Shown here one piece after another: positions 58,357 through 64,000 of a stretch of 64,000 nt of DNA. The stretch lies in assembly GCA_016490735.1 (NCBI GenBank), contig JAEMWC010000057.1, forward strand, positions 1,302,501 to 1,366,500, given 5' to 3'. The number at the start of each line of letters is the position of its first letter. Position 1 is the first letter of the stretch. A program made the position numbers and the translations under genes. Origin of the DNA: Pachyseris speciosa. Taxonomy: Eukaryota; Cnidaria; Anthozoa; Scleractinia; Pachyseridae. A model generated the notes under the pieces. It saw only the letters and a program-made list of their open reading frames with translations. It ran no database searches and was not told the origin of the DNA.

Positions 58357-58652
58357 CATATGTCATCGGCTTCCCCGTGGGATCGACCCCCGGGCTAACC
58401 AGGGGGATTGTAAAATTGAGGAATTTCCCCCGCGGGTTGGGGAATCTCTCAAGACAAGGTGCCTCTCAGCTGAAAATCCCCGTGACGTCGTTTTCAAACT
58501 TGTGAATTTCCCCACCCCTAATCTGTGATGTAAAACAATGTCAAGATTTTCCCCTACCCTCGGGCAAAGAATCACATCCATCTCCTTATTGTCCCCCACA
58601 TGTCTCCCTGGTAGGCCCGGGAGTAGACCCCACTGGGAAGCCAATGACATGT
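58357..58652. mobile_element. MITE, ATGTCATCGGCTTCCC family, in arm R
   Basis: Mirror of the 55261-55556 copy with essentially the same sequence, showing that the MITE inserted before the arm was duplicated. Confidence 0.85.
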
Positions 58653-59649
58653 GCATAAACTTTACACTGTCGACGGTTCCAACGACGGGAAAACATGAGG
58701 CCTTCAGTATTAAAATAATTACGTTTCATATCGTAAAGGCTACAGGCAGGTGTATTACATGCTTGGATGCTACACTATTTCAAGCTGGTTTGGATTCTTC
58801 AGTCATCGCTGGTTCACGCAAGCGACAGAAACTGGGACCCAGTTCGCTGGATGATCTGCACGGAATAGGACCATAGCCTCTTGATAGCTGCCCGAAAGTT
58901 GTATTTATACGGCATTCTGGTTTTCCTGATTCCAATCTACCACGAGTCTGTTTAACACTGAAAATTTTGAGCGAACCGCCACCAAGAGAGTCGTTGGTAT
59001 GACAGGGAGTGTTGATGGAAAACGTTCAGTTTACACAGGATGAACTGAGTTAAAAAAAAAAAAAAAGACCGCCGGGAGGCCATAGGGTGGGCCATGACTA
59101 CACCCGCCTTTTGCACATTGTTTTGTAGCTAGTCTGCAGCCTTCAGTCCTAATTTTATACTCAGTCCGCGTTTTATACCCAGTCCGCAGTCCGGGTCCGC
59201 AGTCCACACTCCACAGTCGACCTTTTATACTGACCGGTTGAATGACTCGTTGAATGTTGAATGATGTGTTGAATGTTGAATGAATAGTTGAATGTTGAAT
59301 GAATAGTTGAATGTTGAATGATGCGTTGAATGTTGAATGAATAGTTGAATATTAAATCAATAGTTGAATGTTAAATCAATAGTTGAATGTTAAATCAATA
59401 GTTGAATGTTGAATGATGCGTTGAATGTTGAATGAATAGTTGAATATTAAATCAATAGTTGAATGTTAAATTAATAGTTGAACGTTGAATGACTAGTTGA
59501 ATGTTGAATGATGTGTTGAAGGTTGAATAAAAGTTGAATATTAAACCAATAGTTGAAAACAAAATACATAACTGAATATAAAATTAGATGAGTTGAATAT
59601 TGCTACATTTGGCTTGCCATAACGCGCACTATTTAGATTTTGTCACTTT

Positions 59650-60960
59650 AGTCCCCCGCCGTGACTCGGACAAACATTGCAGTTCGCTAAAGGAAAATGG
59701 TAGGCGCGAGTGACAATTTTCGAACAAAAACACGAAAGAATCGGTAAAATCGTGGTATTTGCTTTCCAGAAGGGCGATAAATGGTTAGCACCAAACACTG
59801 CTGTTTGTGTGAGTGCAAAACGGACTAGAGGTATCCAAAAAAATGCCCAAAATCCATCAGATTGACAAGAATCTGGGTATTTATTCAATTCCCAAAATCT
59901 TCGCAACATATTGGGAAGTGCGAACGTTGGCTAATAGCTTGTTCACGGGAATTCTTTACAGAGAGAAACATCTCCCGGCCAGAAATATATACATTTGTGC
60001 CAGAAGCATAAGCTTCTCTTTGTTCCCTTCACTGGCCCAGAGAAAACGGTCCCACTACTAAATTTTCCGATCATGTGAGCAAATCTCACACCAAACAATG
60101 CGCGTGTCTGCCCCAACTGAGAAAAGCGCCAGAAAAAAATACCAGAGCCACTGGCAAAGATAGAAAACCTAATCGACAAGAATTTTGCTGAATCTATACC
60201 AACTAACGTGTTAGGAAAATCTACAACGGCCGACAGCGAAGGTAGCCTGCGAGCAAGTCTCTCGGGGCTTGTTCGCGGCAATGCTCCCAGAGTCGTGAGT
60301 AGTCTGCGCTACGATAATATCGCCGGGGCGGATTCCAGCTCTTATGGAACACTTCGTTGCGAAGATCACACAAATAAATTCTGCTTAATTTTCTCGACCA
60401 CGTTTGCCCTTTGCATGCCATCAACTACTGGACTTGTAAGGATTCTTCTGCAATGGAAAATGCAAAAACTGGTCGAACAAGTGAGTTTTCGATAAGATAG
60501 AGACTACATGTATTTATCTGTTTCCAGAAAGGAAAATCGAACAATCATATGTGCACAGAATTTTCACTGCGTTCATTCAGCTGATTTATGCAAGCTTAAC
60601 ATTTAGAGACATGCAAAATGCCATTTTTCCGCAGTTAGCCCAACTCAGGAGGTTCCTTTAATACTCGGATCAAGCGTGTGGGGATGTCCACTCTTTCATT
60701 CTCTGATGCAGTCGGACACAAGTTCATCGCATTTTCCACTCAATTTGAAACCCCGGCACTTCAACCACCGTTTTAACTGCCCCACAGTGTTGTCTTCTGG
60801 TTCTCTTCAAAATCTGGAGAAGGGAACATCGTCATCTTCAGTCAGAACGGTTAAAGAGGGAAGAGAACTGCTCGCGAACGACATAATTTCAACTCACACT
60901 CTTACAGAAAAGCGATTTGTTTGTCCGAGTCACCCAGGGGGCTCCAATTTTGTGACGTCA
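59650..60960. mobile_element. Possible terminal-inverted-repeat element
   Basis: 'cccccgccgtgactcggac' followed by 'aaaca' at 59653 recurs inverted near 60920-60950 as 'gtttgtccgagtcacccagg'. The interior has open stretches on both strands (59943-60281 minus, 60676-61047 plus) that I cannot assign. Confidence 0.45.
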
Positions 60961-61349
60961 TTAGTGCGCGTCGCTATTGGGAAAGGAAAGACCTGTGAAA
61001 AAAGTTGTTGTCAGTGCAAGCTTAAAAAGATTCGATTTGGTTCTTGAAAGCATTCACAGAAGGCGATTGTTTCATGTGATCTGGCAGTACATTCCCAGGC
61101 TTGGAAACTAAATTTTGGGAGCACTTGCCATCTGGGCGAATGACGGTCAAATCAAATCAAATCAAATCAAAACTTAATTTACCCACGGAGTCCATTTCAC
61201 TAAATAGTGCTCTCCCATGGAGCCGTGCATTAAAAATACGATAACTATTAATTTAACGATGACCATTAAGTTAGTCAGATTGTAGTCCTCCGATTTCACT
61301 CGCCAAATTCATCCCCTGGAAGCACCCGTGTACCAGTGCCGCTGGGAAC

Positions 61350-61353
61350 GATG

Positions 61354-61409
<56 letters not shown>
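61350..61409. repeat. (ATA)n microsatellite
   Basis: About 19 ATA units, with a shorter run at 61437-61456. On the minus strand it forms the 3' end of the LINE remnant below. Confidence 0.95.
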
Positions 61410-61410
<1 letters not shown>

Positions 61411-61915
61411 TTAATACTTTTATTTTATTTCATTTTAATAATAATAATAATAATAATGATTTTTAATACTTCTGTTGCGCCTTTTACATCTAAATATGAA
61501 CAAAAGCGCATCACAATAACTATCTTAATAATATAACACAAATGATAAAAACAAGTATATGAAAGAATTACAACCTAACAACTATATTACAATGTTTACA
61601 GCCTTAAGTTAATTATGAATTTACCGCGTTAAAAACTACTAAGGAAACCTAATATAAGAAATTACAAAACACCTCTATAAAATAATAAGTCTTCAGCATG
61701 GATTTAAAGGTCTGTCTGACTTCTAATGTTTGCCGGCTGGGCATTCCAAGACTTCGGCGCAGACGCTGAAAAAGCCCTATCAACTAGTGTGCACTTAAAT
61801 CTTGCTGAAGGATCTTGAAGCAACACCCCTACATTCATAGAGCGTAATGAATAGTGTTTACTATTTCTGGCTTGGGACATAAGAAAATACTGCAACGACT
61901 GGTCAAACAACGTGT
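61410..61915 (-). pseudogene. LINE (non-LTR retrotransposon) ORF2 C-terminus, frameshifted
   Basis: The minus strand reads SLQYFLMSQARNSKHYSLRS, GVLLQDPSARFKCTL, then VDRAFSASAPKSWNAQPANI and RSQTDL with a stop. One frame over it continues TFKSMLKTYYF. The 'DRAFS..APK.WN.LP..IR...T...FK..LKT' block is the typical end of Jockey/CR1/L2-class ORF2 proteins. The frameshift and missing 5' part show a dead, truncated copy. The 3' end runs 'gatgcgcttttgttc' into the (ATT)n tail. Confidence 0.75.
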
Positions 61916-61919
61916 AAAG

Positions 61920-63885
61920 TTTACTTGTTAGAATAAATCTGTGTTTATCCAGGCCCTGTCAATATTTTTCAAATCTGGCATTCAACAAGGCCATGAGATG
62001 GTTGCCCGATTTACTGACGACATAGGCACCGCATTGCAAACTTTGCCGTAAATGAAGTTTTTCCGGTAACTTGATGAATATATCATCAAAGAACGTACCC
62101 TAAGGAAGGGAAATTTTAACGAATTCGAACTCAGATAGGAATGAAAAAATTTGGCCCGTTCTTCAGGATCCGCGTACTTTTGGTTATACAGTACTATAGA
62201 ACAAGTGGCTAATCATTGGCGGATTAAAAGAATACCAGCAGCGTCATTAGCCTTTACATGGGGTTTTTGGGACCAACCTGGACAACAACTTACACTTCCA
62301 AATGAATGAAAAATTAGTTTTATTTCAAGGATTTCTGTCTGGTTAAGGTTGAGGTTTTCTTTTCATCACGGAGATATTTCATTGGGTTGGCTCCATCCGC
62401 AATGATTCTTTCTTTCTCTTTATCTCTTCGATCTTTTGTAGTTAGCATCGGAAAAGACTCAGAAGCAACTTTACTTAATACAGCCGGACGTTCGAGTTCG
62501 ACTTATTTGTCCGAATCGTTTCATGATGTTTAAGAAATATTTTCATGTAAAGCCCACCTCCATGAAGACAATAGCTGGCTAATTAGAAAGTTCTTGTGCA
62601 ACACTTTCACACGACTTCAAGAAACTACCGTGTAACACCTCAGCGACAAGGGGCAAATAATAAATAATCTCGTTTTACGAAAAACAGATTTTGACAACAG
62701 CACAGCATTTTGTTGCATTTTATTCTTTGTTACTTTGTTTTCCTTATTACTCGGGCCGAAAGGGATCGGCAGTTTATTACGTCCAAGTTGGGGGGGGGGG
62801 GGGGGGAGAGTGGCTTTCAAAAAAGCATAGTGTATTAAGACTGTATGCCCCCACCGCACCCCACACAAATAAAATTCTGCTCTCAAGCAGTATTCGTAGT
62901 TTTGTACAACAGCGAAATGTTTGTAATTTTCGTCAAATTCGTCCTTTTCGACATTTTCGCTGTCCAATAGCTAAAATTAGTAACTTTTGTAATTTTCGCA
63001 TTTGCGTTCCATCCTGGACAAATCTCTAGTTACAGTGATGATTCAGCGGAGAAAACATGTGAGGAGCGCGAGAATAATCCATCACGAGACCTTCTTACAG
63101 GGGTTTCATTGCAAATTGGCTGGCTAAGGATAGTTTGGCCTGCTGCCTCGAGGACATCAACTGATGAAGAAGTTAAATCCAAACACATTTGCCCGCCGGT
63201 GAGAAGTAATTCCTTTCCTGCTCAAAACCTTAAAGGAGCACTGTCACCTGGACTTTTGCTGTTTTTGGTTCAATTCTGCCAAAATTACTGCCTTTTACCT
63301 GTTGTCGTGCAAAAAATGCTCCTACAGAATCAGCACGATGAATTCCAATGGCATTTTAGCAGGAAGAGCTAACCATAACAATTATTTTGGTGATTTTTCA
63401 ATGCACAGCTTGAAATTTTGAAAAAACTTGCCAGCTTTTTCAAATTTCAATCTATTTCCATCCTCGTCAACTTAGATGGAATACAGAAGGTTATGGTGTC
63501 AATGCAGTACTACAGTCTTTGGCAACAAAACTAGACCATTATTTTAAGGTTTCCACTGATGCATTGGCAGTTTTCAACTTTTTAAAGTGATGGTACAATA
63601 GCGTGACACTGCCCCTTTAATGAAACCCCTGCTTCTGATTGGTGTGTTGGTTCGCTAGCCAAATAGCCTACATAGCTGGCGGTAATCATTAGCTCGCGTA
63701 GGAGACGGCTGTTTACTCCCCGCGCCTGCAATACCGCCTGCTACACAGGCTACTTGCGCCTCTCTCATTTTTTCTTCGATCCCCGCGATCCCAAACGCCT
63801 GGTACAGGCGACAATGTGGAAAGGAAAGTGCGACCTGGCCCAATTGTAGCATCGCTTTTATGTCCTCTTATGTCGGCACTCGCTA
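61920..63885. other. Stretch without recognised gene
   Basis: Holds a poly-G run at 62790-62806 and GC-richer repeat sequence at 63640-63800 related to the 'gcctgc...gcaggc' palindromes seen elsewhere. ORFs here show no motifs. Confidence 0.4.
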
Positions 63886-63892
63886 AAATAAA

Positions 63893-64000
63893 GAGTATCG
63901 CACAAATTAATGTGTTTAGGTAAGCTGAAGTCACATATTTTGTCTGCAAAACAGGCGTTTATTGTCGCCATTGTGCCCAATATGTGGTTTCAGCTTACCT
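63893..64000. repeat. Inverted-repeat fragment related to the ribozyme unit
   Basis: 63900-63935 ('cacaaattaatgtg' then 'ggtaagctgaag') is the reverse complement of the unit segment around 7690 ('cttcagcttacttgatcaca'). The last 23 bases of the window mirror it ('tgtggtttcagcttacct'). No hammerhead core is visible; the element continues beyond the window. Confidence 0.5.

Larger units (their letters stand above)
54313..59621. mobile_element. Composite of two inverted foldback elements sharing a tandem array
   Basis: The order is array A (54313-54690, +), arm L (54690-56740, +), array B (56742-57150, +), arm R (57170-59230, the reverse complement of arm L), array C (59230-59621, -). All arrays start at 'tatggcaagccaaatgtagc' and end near 'attcaaccggtcagta'. 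Read alone, 56742-59621 is a complete foldback element: inverted arrays B and C as outer repeats, and arm ends that are themselves inverted ('ggactgcggacccggactgc', 'tgtgcaaaaggcgggt'). The left element lacks its own right array and abuts array B. The arms are virtually identical: several mirrored ORFs match residue for residue. No transposase was recognised. Confidence 0.85.

Noticed and set aside
63125..63180. Additional hammerhead (CTGATGAAG near 63150)
   Set aside because: No GAAAC follows at the right distance and no stem II forms.

Overview
The window reads as nuclear DNA of an animal, most likely an anthozoan cnidarian (a stony coral or close relative). The signs are short exons with canonical GT-AG introns, AT-rich introns packed with short inverted-repeat transposons, tRNA-derived SINEs, a Penelope-like element, and a small P2X7-tail-like gene of a kind I recall being expanded in corals. 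The species call is an inference. Four conserved genes could be rebuilt exon by exon from splice sites, phase and recalled protein families.

Layout. (1) 0.5-20.6 kb, minus strand: the 5' part of a gamma-type syntrophin gene (nine exons, running off the left edge). Its 13.4-kb second intron holds a nested two-exon gene (CXC cysteine motif plus P2X7 cytoplasmic-tail domain) and a 254-bp tandem array carrying hammerhead ribozymes. (2) 18.8-22.7 kb: a solitary copy of the ribozyme unit, then a decayed Penelope-like element (GIY-YIG end) with its own hammerhead-like motif. (3) 22.9-37.2 kb: no conserved gene; a 3.9-kb inverted duplication containing a zinc-ribbon ORF, and several MITEs, two with exact 6-bp target duplications. 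(4) 37.3-44.9 kb, minus: a complete 13-exon CLK/LAMMER kinase gene. It is divergent from (5) MRPL53 at 45.0-47.9 kb, plus strand; the start codons are 139 bp apart. (6) 49.9-54.0 kb, minus: EFHC1, an axonemal DM10 protein, eight exons. (7) 54.3-59.6 kb: a near-perfect composite of two foldback elements with ATTCAAC tandem arrays. (8) 59.6-64.0 kb: transposon debris, including a frameshifted LINE C-terminus.

The conserved genes do not form one pathway: splicing-factor kinase (CLK), mitochondrial translation (MRPL53), cilia (EFHC1) and dystrophin-complex scaffold (syntrophin). The most striking non-genic system is the hammerhead array. Full ribozymes recur every 254 bp with a base-paired stem I in three segments, a GGCC stem II and a self-complementary stem III. 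This is the layout of animal retrozymes (small circular-RNA retroelements thought to use Penelope reverse transcriptase), and a Penelope relic with the same motif type lies about 14 kb away.
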